Assembly: GCA_021234155.1 (NCBI GenBank)
Contig: JAJEKV010000398.1
Span: 1 to 64,000 of the forward strand
DNA: 64,000 bases
Source of the DNA: Isoetes taiwanensis
Lineage: Eukaryota; Streptophyta; Lycopodiopsida; Isoetales; Isoetaceae
Reading direction: 5' to 3'
In this document: one piece after another, positions 25,853 to 39,100 of the stretch
How the letters are laid out: each line of letters opens with the position of its first letter
Position numbering within the stretch: position 1 is the first letter of the stretch
The notes under the pieces: model-generated
Database searches by the model: none
What the model was told of the DNA's origin: nothing
What the model saw: the letters and a program-made list of their open reading frames with translations, nothing else
Made by a program: the position numbers and the translations under genes

Positions 25853-26940
25853 GAAGTTTTTTAAATCATACAAAAATGTCTCATGCTCTTTATCCATCTC
25901 ATGTTGGAATAACAAAGCTCGTTCCACGACCTCTCCGGGCGCCCGTAAATCGAGTCCGGGATCCGGTGTTTCTGGACAATTTGCCTATGGTGTTTCTGGA
26001 CGTCCAGAAACACCCAATGCTTCTGGAAGTGGTGTTTCTGGCCAAAAAGTGGTATTTCTGGCCAAAAACCAAGCGCGGAACTGCGCGGCGGAGCCAAAAT
26101 CTTTGGTCGGATCCTTCTTGCAGCTCCCTAGACGGCTTGAAATGCTTCAAAAGCCCTTTCAATCGCTTTGTCTTCCTCTTTAACACTAGTTTGATGAAGA
26201 GAGGAAGTGATTTGAGCTCAGATAGAGCCGGATCAAGCAAAAAATGACCTAAAACAATTGATTCTGGGCTTAAAACTGTGAAGTGCACAGTGGCTGATAA
26301 CGGTGGCCAGAAACACCACAAAAAAAGTCCGGAAACACCACATCCCGGACTCGATTTACGGGCGCCCCTCTCCATGGGGTATTTGTCCATCATTTGTTTC
26401 TTGAAATAGCCTATTAAAATACCTGTTTAATCTGTCATCAACATCTTTCTGTTGACTCCTGAGTTTAACTTCCCGTTCCTTACTAACCATTTCAAGGGAT
26501 CTATTTTGAAATACATTGCATTCCCCCATAACCTCTAAACTACTACACACAGGTTGAATACTGGAAGAAACAAGTCCATGTCGTCCGCCATTAAGAATAT
26601 TTCTTGCCTCACTTGCTTTCTGCTGGAATATTAGAAGTTGCTGCTTCTGGCTATCCATCAATCTCTTTATGCTTTCCCTCTGATATTTTGTCAACTCCTC
26701 TATTGTATTTGCTAGCATTTGAGCAGATTGACTAGAAGCTTCATTTTGCAACGGCATCTCGCATGGCACAGTGTGTTGTGTGGCTGATGTTGAAGGCTTG
26801 CTCTTAATCTGTTTACTGAGTTTTGTGAAGATCAATTTCACTTTCTGCTCATCCAAATTAGTATTCAATACAGTATTTGCTAAAACAAGTGTTCTCCCTA
26901 CATCTATACCAAAACCAAGTTCTTCTGCTGCAATCAAGCA
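25853..26940 (-). pseudogene. Host gene exon split by MITE and large element (possibly MOM1-like)
   Basis: The exon begins after TTTATGGACAG at 26,941 and reads CLIAAEELGFGIDVGRTLVL, then ANTVLNTNLDEQKVKLIF. A Gln/Ser-rich, coiled-coil stretch follows (ELTKYQRESIKRLMDSQKQQ, VKLRSQQKDVDDRLNRYF). It is interrupted at 26,373 by a 431-bp MITE, resumes at 25,936 as GEVVERALLFQHEMDKEHE and stops at the large element (LKNFF, 25,852). The frame continues at 13,534. The opening resembles the segment after the helicase part of plant MOM1 proteins (Cys/Ala-rich helix, Ile-Asp, then LALAK..LNF and a KL..LKK end). That match is from memory and tentative. Upstream exons were not found. Confidence 0.55.
25937..26367. 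mobile_element. MITE of 431 bp with 6-bp target duplication, inside the host gene
   Basis: Inverted repeats of about 44 bp begin GGGCGCCCGTAAATCGAGTC at both ends, flanked by the direct repeat CTCTCC (25,931-25,936 and 26,368-26,373). Removing the element and one repeat keeps the host frame open on the minus strand. The interior has several copies of GGTGTTTCTGG / CCAGAAACACC. No coding capacity. Confidence 0.85.
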
Positions 26941-26949
26941 CTGTCCATA

Positions 26950-28400
26950 AAAAAATTGCAAATATTAGGAAACAGGTAAATAAACAAGTGAAAAAACTGA
27001 AAAAAGAATAATCCAGAACAGGCTGACTGCATGATTATAAATATTCTAACATATATGTTCTGGAGCCAGGATATATCCCTTCCGCTCAAAGATCACAACA
27101 CAAACATAATGTCCAAAAGGTTGACATATGCAGAAACATGCTCGGGACCTGCTACACAGCAATGGTGCTCATCAAACTTTTAAATATTCTAAGAAACCAA
27201 TAACATACAAAAACAAAGCATGATTTTCCAACAAGTACGTCGAAGGCCAAGATCCCATACCAGAGAAATTTCCACTGCATGAAGTTCTTCTTCCTTCGCT
27301 CTTTCTTAAGTACTGCTTTGCACGGTGCGATTTACACCGCGTACTGCACCTAATGGTTTTTGATTTTTTGGATCTCTGCAGTTTATCACAAGCATCTACC
27401 TTCTTGGGTCCTACCACGTCTCACCGACACTTCTAAACGGTAAATCTTAACCGTGAAACATATTATTCATCTTTTATGGGCCTTAATATTCATTTTTTAT
27501 TTTCTGACCATCGATCTCGCCGATATTCTGTGCCTTATGCCAGACCAAAGGCCATCAGATTTTTGAGAAAAAAAAAACACATGCCATGTCAATGGTGCAA
27601 AACGAACATGCCATGTCAATGAAGCTCCTCCCGCAATACCAAACAGAAATATTGCAAGTTTATGAGGGTTGGTTTGTGATTGTGATGAAGACAAGCATCG
27701 TAGGACTATTGTGGGTGAGTTGGAGTTGAGCTTCAATGTATGATTGTGATATGGGGATTTAGTATGTAGTGTACAAGCAAGAATCCTTTCAAGATTCCTA
27801 GGAAGGGATGGGATTGTTATACGTGTGTGTGTTCAACAAGTACGAGATGTTGTGGTTGATTGTTGGAGGGGATGTTGGGGGCATTTGAAGGTGGTGTCAC
27901 TGTCGACATAGATATGGAGCTGCATTTTGTTTCGATTGTGATAATGTAATTATTGGCATCCTCTTAAGTATTGTGTTATTTGGGTTTATGGTGTAACAGA
28001 AGTGCTTGAAATGTGGAAGTACTGTATATGATTCTGGCACGTTGGAAGCGACTTCAGTGTGCATGTTGGTATTATGTGGGCGCTAATTTGCACTGAATAA
28101 CGGGTTGCCATTATGGCCTAGATTGTGGATGGGGATTTACAGTGATCTAAATGTTTTGATGCTGCATTATGGGACTAGGGTGTGGTGATTTAAATTATTT
28201 CTGAAATTCATGATGCAGTGGTTGCATGATTTGATTGTGGCTCAAAAAGCAAACTTTACGAGTGATATGCGGGAATGATCGATGCTTTTGTTGAGTTGTT
28301 CGTTTAAGGGTCATTCTCAGAAACAGAGCAAAGGTTCGTTGTTTGGTGGTGTGGATGGCGACAAGTCGGCATGATTTTTCTGGTAGAAGTGAAGCTGGGT
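26950..28400. other. Mostly non-coding; one possible Lys/Arg-rich exon
   Basis: A minus-strand ORF (27,417-27,172) contains KKSKTIRCSTRCKSHRAKQY and ends its basic part just before a GTATGGG donor-like site, so it could be an upstream exon of the host gene. This is weak. A 21-bp phrase (ACATGCCATGTCAATG) is duplicated at 27,580 and 27,606. Nothing else is recognised. Confidence 0.25.
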
Positions 28401-28519
28401 GAGCTTTTGGTAAATGGCTATAGTTGGGTTTTTTTATTTCGAAGATGGGGTTTTTGTTTTCGTTAGTGTGTCATTGTTTTGATGTATCATGTGGAAGGTG
28501 TTCAGTGATTTGTGAGCAG

Positions 28520-28663
28520 GATGCTTTTGCAGTAGGATCGAGTTTGAAGCAGCATACCATCTATGTTGCTTCTGCTGGGAGGAAAAAGGTTTTTGGGAAA
28601 GGATGGAATGGTTTCCTTGTTGAAAATGGTTTCAAAGACGGCGATGCCCTTTTCTATGTGTAA
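28520..28663 (+). pseudogene. B3 DNA-binding domain fragment
   Basis: The frame ending at 28,663 reads GSSLKQHTIYVASAGRKKVF and then GKGWNGFLVENGFKDGDALF. The pattern of a strand, a GW..F block and a GD..F end is that of the second half of a plant B3 domain. Only about 45 residues are present, with no other exon found nearby, so it is probably a fragment of a REM-type or related B3 gene. Confidence 0.5.
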
Positions 28664-28669
28664 TTTGTG

Positions 28670-30480
28670 ACTTCTAAATATTAAAATCCAATGGTGGAAG
28701 TCAATGATTAGGATATAAGAATAGATGAAAGGTCAAGAAGCCTGTTCTTTATTTCTACGGCATATATACGATAAGAAGGAATAACAACTAGTCTCAATGG
28801 GCTATTGTGCAACTATGTAGGCAAGTTTGAAATTTCCAAACCACGTAAAACTATGTGTAGTTATAGAACATGAGAATTCTGTAGATATAATATCAATGCA
28901 ACACCATAATTCAATGATAGAGAAAGGTGAATATTTCCCTGCAATATAAGAACTCTTCAGCATAGCCCTTTCTTCATGTGACAAAATGGCATTTAACAGC
29001 GATCCATGTCTAGGGATGAGATCTGACCTCCATACATTAGCACAACACAGAATTTCTTTATCCAAAATGAATAGCCCCTGATCCCATTATGAAATGCAAC
29101 TATCCACATGTTCAAATTGTGAAGAGACCATAGTTTTAGTAAAGAGAAAGCAGTATGCAACCAATACTAACTTGGAGCAAGGAAGGAGATGGAGTTCATC
29201 ATAAAACTACTCGGCTAGAGGTTCCTTCATATTGCATGAAAGTGGCATAAAAGGCCAGTAAGAATTGTTGCTACTGCATCAGACAAACCTAAGAAACGTG
29301 GTTCTGGAAAAGTAGCATCCAAACACATATTTCTGGAAATTTTATCCCAATGTTTAACTCGCAAGTGCAATGCCTAACAATAAAACAAAAGATTTCATGC
29401 AACGAAATACAAACATATCATACCAAGCATAGACATCAATAGAACAGAAGCACCCTGGAGAAACATGTAAGTTGGACCCAATGTCTTAGAGGTCAGCCTA
29501 ATAAAATCCCAAAGTCTCCTTGTTTTAAAACATAACGGTCTCCTTCAAACAAATGTTGTGCTCTCTACATGTTAATTAAGCTGTAGTGCTTTCTACATGT
29601 TAATAGTAGTATCTGCCAGCCTTGTAGTCAAGGGAGCATAAGGAACCCTTTGAAGAAAGAGGTGCTATGCATCAGTAATGTCAAAATCATTAATATTCTA
29701 TCATGTCTAATATGGATTACACCATGATTCACCATCCCGTTCATCTTCCATTATATCATATTAGTTGTCATAGCCGACAAGCACTCCATTCCCATAGTCT
29801 AAATAGTAGAAATCATTAGATGAAACTATGGCTCTGTAACTATGGTTTTCGTGCTAGTCCATCCCTCATCCAAGTTCGAGAAATGGTGGAGGATTCTGAA
29901 AGCAAATAAGAGTTTGCATTTGTATCAAGCAATATATCTTCCAAGTAGGCACTTGTAGGTAAGTGTTTCTGATGAACATGTCGAGGAAACGCCTCATTCC
30001 CAGAGCCTGCACTATGCTTAGTCCATTTCTAGCATGGTGGAGCTATTCATCACCTCTGACAAAAGAAAAGAAGGAAACAAGGTGCTGCGCACGGAGGGTT
30101 GCCCTCTATGGTCGGAGGGTGAATCAATTCAAATTGGTACTTCTAGACAATAAAATACTTGATACCATGACTTTATGGGAATTGGCCTGAAGGAATCGTT
30201 GGTGGTCGACATGGAAGAAGTATTGCAAAAGCATAAGGACAAGTCTAATAGAGCAGAGGATGAAAATACATGTTTTGTTAGCATAGAAATGAGAGAACTC
30301 GTTAAAGACCTCTGACCAGTTTTTTGTCACGGGGAGCTTCAAACATCTGAGGAGCAGGTTTTGTAGAGGAATGAATCATTGATGCATAGCTAACTCCAAA
30401 TCTCGCAAGAAAAAGTGTTAATGATCGCTCAAAATGCAAGATGTATGCAACGTACATACAAAGAATCCCCGTCTCCATAG
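28670..30480. other. Non-coding stretch
   Basis: Short ORFs only. The longest (29,963-30,190, plus; 29,065-28,802, minus) have no recognisable motif. No RNA gene or repeat structure seen. Confidence 0.4.
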
Positions 30481-30486
30481 CTAAAT

Positions 30487-30720
30487 GAAGACTCCCTCCC
30501 TCCCTCCTCCCTCCCCCTCCCTCCCTCCCTCCCCTCTCTTCCCTCTCTCTCTCTCTCCCTCCCTCCCTCCCTCCCTCCCTCCCTCCCTCCCTCTCTCTCT
30601 CTCTCTCTGTCCTCATGGACGTTGCCAATGTGGCATGACGTAAAAATACTATCTATCTATCTATCCCTCCCTCCCTCCCTCCCTCCCTCCCTCCCTCCCT
30701 CTCTCTGTCTCTCTCTCTGT
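30487..30720. repeat. Compound CCCT/CT microsatellites
   Basis: Two blocks of CCCT and CT units (30,487-30,609 and 30,665-30,720) separated by 30 bp of unique sequence and four ATCT units. ORFs made of Gly/Arg/Glu across them are artefacts. Confidence 0.95.
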
Positions 30721-30965
30721 GTCCCCCCAGGAACGATAGCCATTTTGCAGACCACTTTAAATTAGAAAGTCCCATCAGACTGCACTCTTTTGCGCTTTAA
30801 TCAACTAATCCTGTAGTTCAGGGTTTCCCTTATGGGTAATTCTTAAGGGGATAAACACAATATATAGGGCAAATTGTATAATGTAGAGGTCAAGTAATGG
30901 TGGCGATTTTTCTTCTATATAGAACTTACTTTATACTACCCATGGCGAATTCACAAAAAGAGACT

Positions 30966-31229
30966 GTCTATCTTTCAGGGTTTGGATATTCCTCCTGCAG
31001 TTGTCCTCCAAGACGTACAAGCTAGAATTGTTAAGGCTTACCATTGCTCTTCGCTTGCTCCTGCCAAGCGACAGTTGATATTTGAGTCCTATTTGAGTGT
31101 GTTGTCTTATTGTGGTTCTACTCAGTGGATCATGATTATCCTCTGAGACTTTATTCCCGCCTCTGCATTTGTATTTTGCTTTTTGACTTGGAGTTTCAAT
31201 AAAGTTTGTCGTCCTTCAAAAAAACAAAA
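30966..31229 (+). mobile_element. 5'-truncated LINE 3' end with 13-bp target duplication
   Basis: ACAAAAAGAGACT occurs at 30,953-30,965 and 31,230-31,242. Between them lies a 264-bp segment with an open end of a protein (LDIPPAVVLQDVQARIVKAY), a stop, an AATAAA at 31,198 and a 3' A-rich tail, the signature of a severely 5'-truncated LINE insertion by target-primed reverse transcription. Confidence 0.75.
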
Positions 31230-31599
31230 ACAAAAAGAGACTAAGTTATATAGCACAGTTATTTCACCGCTAGATTTCCCTACCATCTAATTTATCCATG
31301 AAAAGCAATTGAGCGGGTGAGCTTGTTGTGGGCGCTTGTTATCCTCATTGGTCAATGTGGCACTTTGGGGGAGGGGTTGGGGTTACAATTTTATCATGAT
31401 TGTAGACCGTCATCAACACAAGCCTCAAGAATATTGCAAAGCCAACTTATCTCTCTGTCTCCTCTTTACCGGTGTGTATATCTCTGGTATTTAACAATTC
31501 TTGTAGAATAGATGATATTGTTAGAATTACATGGGTAATTTACATTTTGGATATAGTGGTATTAAAAACTTGCAAAGCTCTTTGCCTTTGAGCCTAACC

Positions 31600-31870
31600 C
31601 TTATGTTCTACGACTGTCTTTTAGGACTATAGACAGACCCACTTTATCCCCAACTCTTGAACCTGCATAACGTTCAAACAATAGTGCATTAGCTAGTAAG
31701 ATCGTTAATCTCAAACTGATGACTAAGAGAATTCTTAGTGCTGGTAATGAGATCAATAGCGTCACTTGTAAGAACCATGTCATCCACAGATAAAAGTAAA
31801 ATGAAAAGCGTGACTTCTTACTAATATACAGAAATTTTCCATAGTCCGAACCGCGATCTGCAAAGCAGCA
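31600..31870 (-). pseudogene. Ty1/copia reverse transcriptase fragment
   Basis: On the minus strand, LLLSVDDMVLTSDAIDLITS (about 31,795-31,735) followed by KNSLSHQFEINDL is the copia motif LLYVDDM..T, here with Tyr changed to Ser. Broken frames after it include QVQELG. About 80 codons of the RT palm remain; no LTR or other domain is near. Confidence 0.65.
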
Positions 31871-32116
31871 CAAGAAAGTAAGATGCAAAACAGAATGCAT
31901 TTTGTCAAACAATGCGACAAACCTAGTACTATCTACTTCAATATCTGCTTAGAAGAAGAAGAAGGGCCGAGCTGCGCCATAGCCACGCCCGCGAAGGAAT
32001 GAAATTTGGATGACCAGAGTTTACGGCGGCGATGAAAGGCCGGTTTTGAGCGAGCCAAAGATATGCTAGGCATATGCTTAAGATATACGGATATGCCCAC
32101 ATACCCACATAAACGA

Positions 32117-32155
32117 GGGTTTGCCCCCCTAGGGGCAACCCAAAAAGAAAACTAG
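32117..32155 (+). other. GC hairpin followed by CTAG, Helitron-like 3' end
   Basis: GGGTTTGCCCCCCTAGGGGC plus AACCC forms a hairpin. Ten bases later comes CTAG followed by T, the usual layout of a Helitron 3' terminus. The same hairpin is present at 37,782-37,806 and 63,133-63,155, without a clear CTRR end there. Confidence 0.35.
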
Positions 32156-32159
32156 TCAA

Positions 32160-35100
32160 GAACACGTAATAATAATACAATCGATTAAAAGTCCATCATT
32201 TTTTAATCCATAATTTGTATTGTCACCTATCCTAGATCTAAAAGGGCCCCATCCCATCCCATCCCATCCCATCCACATTTAGATTTTATAAAGAGCAAAA
32301 AGAACAATGTTGGAGAAGATTAAATTGTGCCACAAAATTGAGTTTCTTGCTTCCAAACGTAAATTTAGACTTAAAACGTGCACAATAATCATGTCTAGAG
32401 TTAGTCACGTCTCTAGTTGAGTATTCGACTAATGGACAAAAAGTGCATAACTGCAGTTTAGAAGGGGCCGGCCCGTATGACTCCTACTTTTCAGTGGCGT
32501 AGAGTCATATAATCATGATGCAAGACAAAATATTCAACGTTTTAGCACCTCTAGATCTCATCAACTTAAGCTTTACAAAAACCTCAAAGCCATTTCAAAA
32601 ATAAAGCTAGAGATTGGCTAAGTCTTGGTATAGAGAGCCCACAAGCAAAAATCTTTCACAAGAAAGCAAATATACATAGAGAGATGGAATTTACTCAGCA
32701 CTGTCTGTCAGCATACAAAGGAACAAAACATGCCCACTTCGACCCACCACAACCTACAAATGGTGTCAATTGACACGCAAACATTGAGCAACAGACAATT
32801 GTAATTGTAGCTGATGTGCAAATTTTAGCATTGAAACAATGCTCCCGTTTCAAACATATACCTTAGGAGCTACATTATTATACGTCCACCTAGAGGAATG
32901 TTAATAAGAACATGCTCATGTTATGATCCAAAATGGTAGTAATCATGATAGAGCAATGTTTGCAACAATTGTATGAGAGTGTTGCAATACTGGAGCTTTC
33001 AAGTCAGGTTTTGCTTTTGCTAGGCAATTGTTGAGAACGTTGCAATACTAGAGCTTTCAAGTCAAGTTTTGATGGCAAGTTGACGAAGTCAAGTTGACTT
33101 GATGAAGTACTTTTTATTTGTACTCTTTATTCGTTCTCCTCTCCGTAATTCAATGTGGTATCTTAAGGTATATTCGTTCTCTATAGTTCAATATGGTATC
33201 TTAGGGTATAAGTTGAATGAGATGTACAAGATCGAAAATGCAAAATCATGGATGAATCACCGATAGGTAGAATGTCCCGATATGGTGGCATATCAAATAT
33301 AGATTGTCCTTTGCATCCCATTTGCAACCAAAGTGAAGGAAATCCATCAGCCTTCCCATGTGAATAAGATAATTCTCTTGCACCACATAGGAGGGACGCA
33401 ATTCCTTGATTTTTCTTGATTTGCTGATTACTCCCCCGCCCAGAATGCAACTCAAACATATGATCTAAGGTGCATTTTTCTCGTGGCACTCAGAACATCT
33501 CAAGAGTTCAGCCAAACTCAACAAATCAGGCTCTATTGGTATTTTATTAAAAAAAATCCTCAACTTGATGTATTTGCCCTTGCCCTACCTAAAAGCAAAA
33601 GCATGCAACTGCACAATGATCTGCTAATGGTCTAAAGAGATAATCTTGTAACATAGAATCAAAATAATGATAATCTTCCTCAATTAAACGCCTACAACAA
33701 TGAATTCTTACTTCTTACCCTGAAGTTTTCGTGAAGCTTTCAGCAATAGCAGGTCGCTGCATGCTCAAGTTCTGCAAAAAAGTAATATGCACTGTCATAA
33801 CTCCGAATGAGACAAGCTAAAAGTTAAATGTAAATAATCTTTAGACATCTCCCTCACAAAGCATTGATGTTCTCATTGTATTGTTGGACTGTATGACCGA
33901 GAGGCCCTTTTCTCGACCGTTTCTGTACTATTTTAGTCGCAGCTTATTCTCTCTGCCCACTAGAAACCAGCATCTTAATCTCATTTACATAAATCTGTAC
34001 CATTGATCGAGTAAACAGTGTGTTCAACCATTTCACCATATCTGGGACTGTATACAGTTGTATTGGGCCCTCAATTTTTGTTGTCTTCATAATATATCAT
34101 GGTTATTTTAAGGCAGGAATTTGTAGGAGCTGGTAGTAGATGTGGTTATATTTCTTACTAGAATTTAATTTTAAATCATGTATTGGTTTCTATGGCCAGT
34201 TTCACCAAGTAAGAACAACCAACATGCTAAACTATGTAACGACAAGAAAATACAAGAGGTTGCAATACAAGGGGTTGCAGGGGGCGAACCAGCAATTGAA
34301 CTAAAATTCTCTGGAAATATTTGAAGTAGTTCCTGCTTAACAGGTTTGTAACGCACCCACTTAGTTACTCAAGCTCAGTTGCCTCCAGGCATGGGATGTA
34401 AGACCCCTTATGGGATAGTATTCCCCTGTGCCATCCATAATCCTTTACTTCCTACCAACTTCTAAAGGGCATAAATAACTTCACTTAGAATCTTCCCTCT
34501 CTGTGCCTCCTTCCCTTGCTCATGCTTAAACAGTTCATGCACAATATGGTGCATTAGCAAGCCTGCTTGTCATGAGCACCGAAAATTCATGTGGATGTGG
34601 ATGTTCTTAGCAGTCCTAACAAATATTTGCTTGTTTCATAAGTCATCTAAATTAATATGATTCTTCATACAGTCATGCCTTTGACACATGGTGAAATAGT
34701 TTTCTATGAAAATTTATAACCTGTAAATAAACAAGAAAGCACTTACGGCAGAACTCCAGCAAGGTTTCCATTTGAACCAGAATAAAGACCCTTACGAGAT
34801 AATCTTTCCACCCAATTGAGCTGCCTGCAAAAATCTACGCATGAGTAACGCTACGGGATATCATTCATAAGCGTAATGAGATATCCTCAAACAAGCATCT
34901 TAAAAATGGAAGTTACAATGAGAAATAATTAGATAGTTAGGCATTACCCACCAAACAAAATACGAACAAAGTTCGCGGACAAGAATGCAGCAGGTTACGG
35001 CAGGGTGAGGGTCCACTACAGGACTCATGCACTTTTTGAAGTTGGAAGCAACAAGACTTTTTTGAAAGGACCCACCCACGCAACTAATTTTCAACATCGT

Positions 35101-35930
35101 TTAGCTGAATGAGCAACTAATTTTGAACATCGTTTAGCTGGGTCACACTAAACCTACACCAAGAAGATAATTTCAAATAAACAAATTAAGTAATGCCAAA
35201 TGGATCATAGTTAACTGTTCCAAAAAGAAATTGTCAATTTTATTGCATCCGTACTCCTCCTTGGGAAGCCTAGTCAGAGGTATCCTATTGTACTGAGCAT
35301 ATGCACAACCCTAAATATGACAAATATACTCTGACGCAATTGCCTGGAATTGGGGAGCTGCCAAACTATAATACTCCATCTAGCCACTAGTTTAGAGGAT
35401 GCCTATGCAGAGGTACCCTATTATACTGAGTATAAGCACAGAACCTATAATCCAAGTAAAGATAAGAAGAGGCTTAAAAATCATAACATCAAAAACCAAG
35501 AATTAATCTTGTGCCAGCACATATATGCTCCTTATCAGTTTGCAAACAAAATGAGCTGATAATAATTGATTAAGGTAAACCTAGGAAGCTGAAGAAGTGA
35601 TGCGTAGCCACATAAGAGATACAGAACGCTGCATTTCATATAGAAGTTTTGGTTCTGCAACAAATATCAATTCCCACAGATTACAGAGCAAACTTTGGCA
35701 GATAGACATGTTGGCCCATACTAAGGTGAGAATCCGAAATGCAAATGGCATGGCAAGATAAATCACGTCTCAAATGACAGGACGCCATTATTCTGTGATG
35801 CCGGGAACTATGATCTTCAGTATGATCTTAATGACGGCTGGGATAGAGCTACTATAAATACGATAAGCTACTCAAAAGCCCTGAGTTACCTTTGTGGAGC
35901 ATCTTCTGATCTAACCATAGGCTTAGCCCA
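32160..35930. other. Non-coding stretch
   Basis: No recognisable gene. There is a short (ATCCC)n tract at 32,247-32,273 and a degenerate 60-bp duplication (GTTGCAATACT.GAGCTTTCAAGTCA.GTTTTG) at about 32,980 and 33,041. Minus-strand ORFs at 33,181-33,489 have no known motif. Confidence 0.4.
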
Positions 35931-35939
35931 TTTAACCAC

Positions 35940-36110
35940 CTTTGTGGAGTGGAGCATCTTCTGAGGGCAGATGGAGCAATTAATCAGTGTGTGTAAATGC
36001 TTGAACATAATTGTTGTATTACCTGGTTATGGAAAAGAATTTTTGAAGCTACAGTAGACATCCATTGGATTGGCACATCTGCAATCCAGATATTCCAGGT
36101 GAGTGAGCTT
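35940..36110 (+). pseudogene. Short LINE-like remnant
   Basis: GTGGAGCATCTTCTGAGGGC at 35,947 can be read as EHLLRADGAINQC. It matches MEHLLRADGV in the L1 at 7,626, a phrase found in the C-terminal part of L1 ORF2. Very short and not certain. Confidence 0.3.
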
Positions 36111-36119
36111 TGCATTCAC

Positions 36120-39100
36120 CATATTAATACAATCGTCACTGGCTTGCAACTGGTAAGAGTAATGCATGGTGTACAGATGTGCATTGCCATTGTCTAATAT
36201 TCTGCCAAAATAACATCAAGAATGTACATGTCTGAGATAAATAAAATGCCATTTTTCTCGATTACTAAAAAAAATGAAGGCCATACGTTTGATGCACAAT
36301 CACTAAAAATGTGATGATAAAAATGCCTCAGGATGAGTTACAAGACTGCTGGTATGCCTATGACTTGCTACAACAAAGTAATTGGCGCTTATGCATGTAG
36401 TTGGAACATGGCATGAATCTTCTTTCTGCAAATAGGAACAAAGCTTCAGGGATTTGACTCTACAGATTTAGCAGCATCCTAGTCGAAACATGTACCAATA
36501 TCTTCAGACCCTGTTTCCCAACGTGCCAACTAAGATTAACCTACATAAAGATGAGCAGAATGAAATCATAGAAATAAGGGATGAAGATAAAACGTCCCAC
36601 AGATATGAACAATAAGGTACAGATGCAAAATAATTAGTTCAAACAGCGAATGACACTCACTTCATTTTCTGCAATTTTCATTTCGTATTCTCATGCTTCC
36701 AAGGTTATTTTGCCATCTGCCAAGCTAAATATATATTTTTCTTAATTAAAATATATCAGCTATTTAAACAGCCTTGGAAGTTTTCTCACCTCTTCATATT
36801 GACCATAATACATTATCTTCAGTTTAAGCAATTCAAGCCCACCTGCTCATCATATTCTTTGTTCTCTTCAAATACAATTTGTGTGTTTCGTGCGGAAACG
36901 AAACATCTGGCATTATGTATATCATCTATCTTTGCTTCACGATACTTTGGATGAGACTAGCAAATTATCTCCATGCAAGGCCATTGTAAATTATTGCATT
37001 TCTCATGTCAGAATAACAACTTGCTTATTTGCATACATCTTTTTATTCATGGTGCCTATTGGCTGTCACAAGTATTGATGCATTCTAAGGGAATTGATAT
37101 GCATACCAAATGGAAGTTCACTTATAAAGAAATCGCATTTAAGCAACAAAACCACAAACTTAATGCTTGTGTAAGGCCGCAATTTATAATGCTAGGGATT
37201 CTGCGCTTCAAGACTAAAGCCGACTTGTTACATGCCCTGCCCATCCGCCATAAATTTGACTGTGAGGCTGAATTTGACCTATTCCTTAAAATTAATGTTC
37301 AAGAAAGAAGTTTGAGTTTATTACCTCTGCTTCGAGAGACATTGTAGCTTCATCATGATCATAATCCATAATTTCGGAACCCCAATGCTTCCCATTGCAT
37401 GATTAGGTTTAGAACTGGAACCACTGGTTCAGGTAAGTTGCAGGTATAGGGGATGCCAACAGTGACGGTGGCAAAATAGTAACAATACTCTATAGCCATT
37501 TATGCCAAAGAGAGCTCTTCTTCGATTCTCAGCTAAGCAAATCATGGAGGGCAGAGTTAGAATATCTGCCGCGATCTTGGAAGGCAGAGGAAAATGCATG
37601 CCACGCTACAAGCAAGAAGATGAGGAAAGGAGCCCCTCCGGTTAGCCGGTTTCGTGAGTGGCTGTTTAGCAACAAAAGCTACCGCCAGTTTACAGCCTAT
37701 AATCGGTTTTTAGCGGTCATCAACATATTCTGGGTATATTCTAGCATATACTCAGGATATGCCACAACCCCATACAAACGAGGGTTTGCCCCCCTAGGGG
37801 CAACCCAAAAAAACACTCATAATAAAAACAATCACTGGAACTATATTCTCATTGCATTTACGATGATGTTCTTGGCCACTGTATCTTCTTTAAGGTTTAA
37901 AGAATTAATATGATGATCTTGGCCATTGTCTATCTTTAGGATTTAAAAAATTAAAATGATATTCTTGCAGCTGTCTACCTAAAGGGTTTAAAGAATTGAG
38001 CTAACATGGTCCTAGCTCTGAAGCCATTGTTTCACTTTAGGACTTTTACAGAATCACATCAAGATTCAAATGCTGATTGCCAAAGATGTTGAAGGAGATG
38101 TAAAATTTTCAAGACTCTATTCTCTAGCCATAAAGATCAAATGACTTTACCTGTAGTAGCTAGCATTATCTAACTTTGACAGATCAGATGAGAAGAAGTT
38201 TCAAGCTTAACTACCTCAGTCAGAAAATTGACCTAGAATTCTTTTGAGTAAATAAATGAACTCTCTAGGTCAATAGTATGATAAAATGCAGATATCAGAG
38301 ACTTGAAAATCTAATCTTACACAAACATAACCTTACCTGCCTGAGTAATAGCAGTGTTTAGTTTCTACAGTATACAACAGACCATTTTCATGGACCTATA
38401 GCTTCAAATTGCTTCAACCTTGTTGTTCTCTATAATAGTTGAAAGCTTTAGCACATGTTGGAACTTCCTAACTGCAAAAAGTAGATGATAATTGTTTTGT
38501 ATAAACATTCATATTAACCAGGAAAAAATGCAACTATAATCTCAATTCACATGGAAATAATATGTGATAGTCTAACATAGATTCTGTAGTAGCTTGTAGG
38601 CATCTAAAAATGTGGATAGGCTCCAACTACAATATGGCTTTTACCTATTGCAAAACAAACTCACATGCTATACCACTGCACATTTGTTTCAAGAGAGCAA
38701 AAATGACTATACAACACTGAGGCTTCTGAGTCTGCAAAGGGAGAAAGCTCAACTTAGAGAAAAGAAAGAGATCAAAAGAATCAGTGTTATTAGTGTTACT
38801 ATGCTGCTGGCACCCATGAGAAAGACTCAAAACATTTCAAAACTCTTGTCTCAAGTGATTGTCCTGTTAGAGTTGGGCGATGCTAATGACATTTTTGAAA
38901 AATGTAGAAAAACAATAGAAAAATTCTTGATTTTTGAGAATAGCTGGTCACCTTAGCATAAGGAAGAAGCTCCCCCAACAAATACAGAAACTGGGAATAA
39001 CTCTCATGTTTTGCATGAGCCAATATAGAAACGTATATACGTGATGTACAAACGTGGCATGCACTCTTTGCCGATGCACTCCTTGCCGCAGAGAAAATCC

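Noticed and set aside
25840-25858. Gene stop at the end of the host ORF (PSFN then stop)
   Set aside because: The last four codons and stop lie in the inverted end of the element and are not the native C-terminus.
30302-30628. Gly/Arg/Glu-rich 108-codon ORF
   Set aside because: Its N-terminal half is the CCCT/CT microsatellite read on the minus strand.
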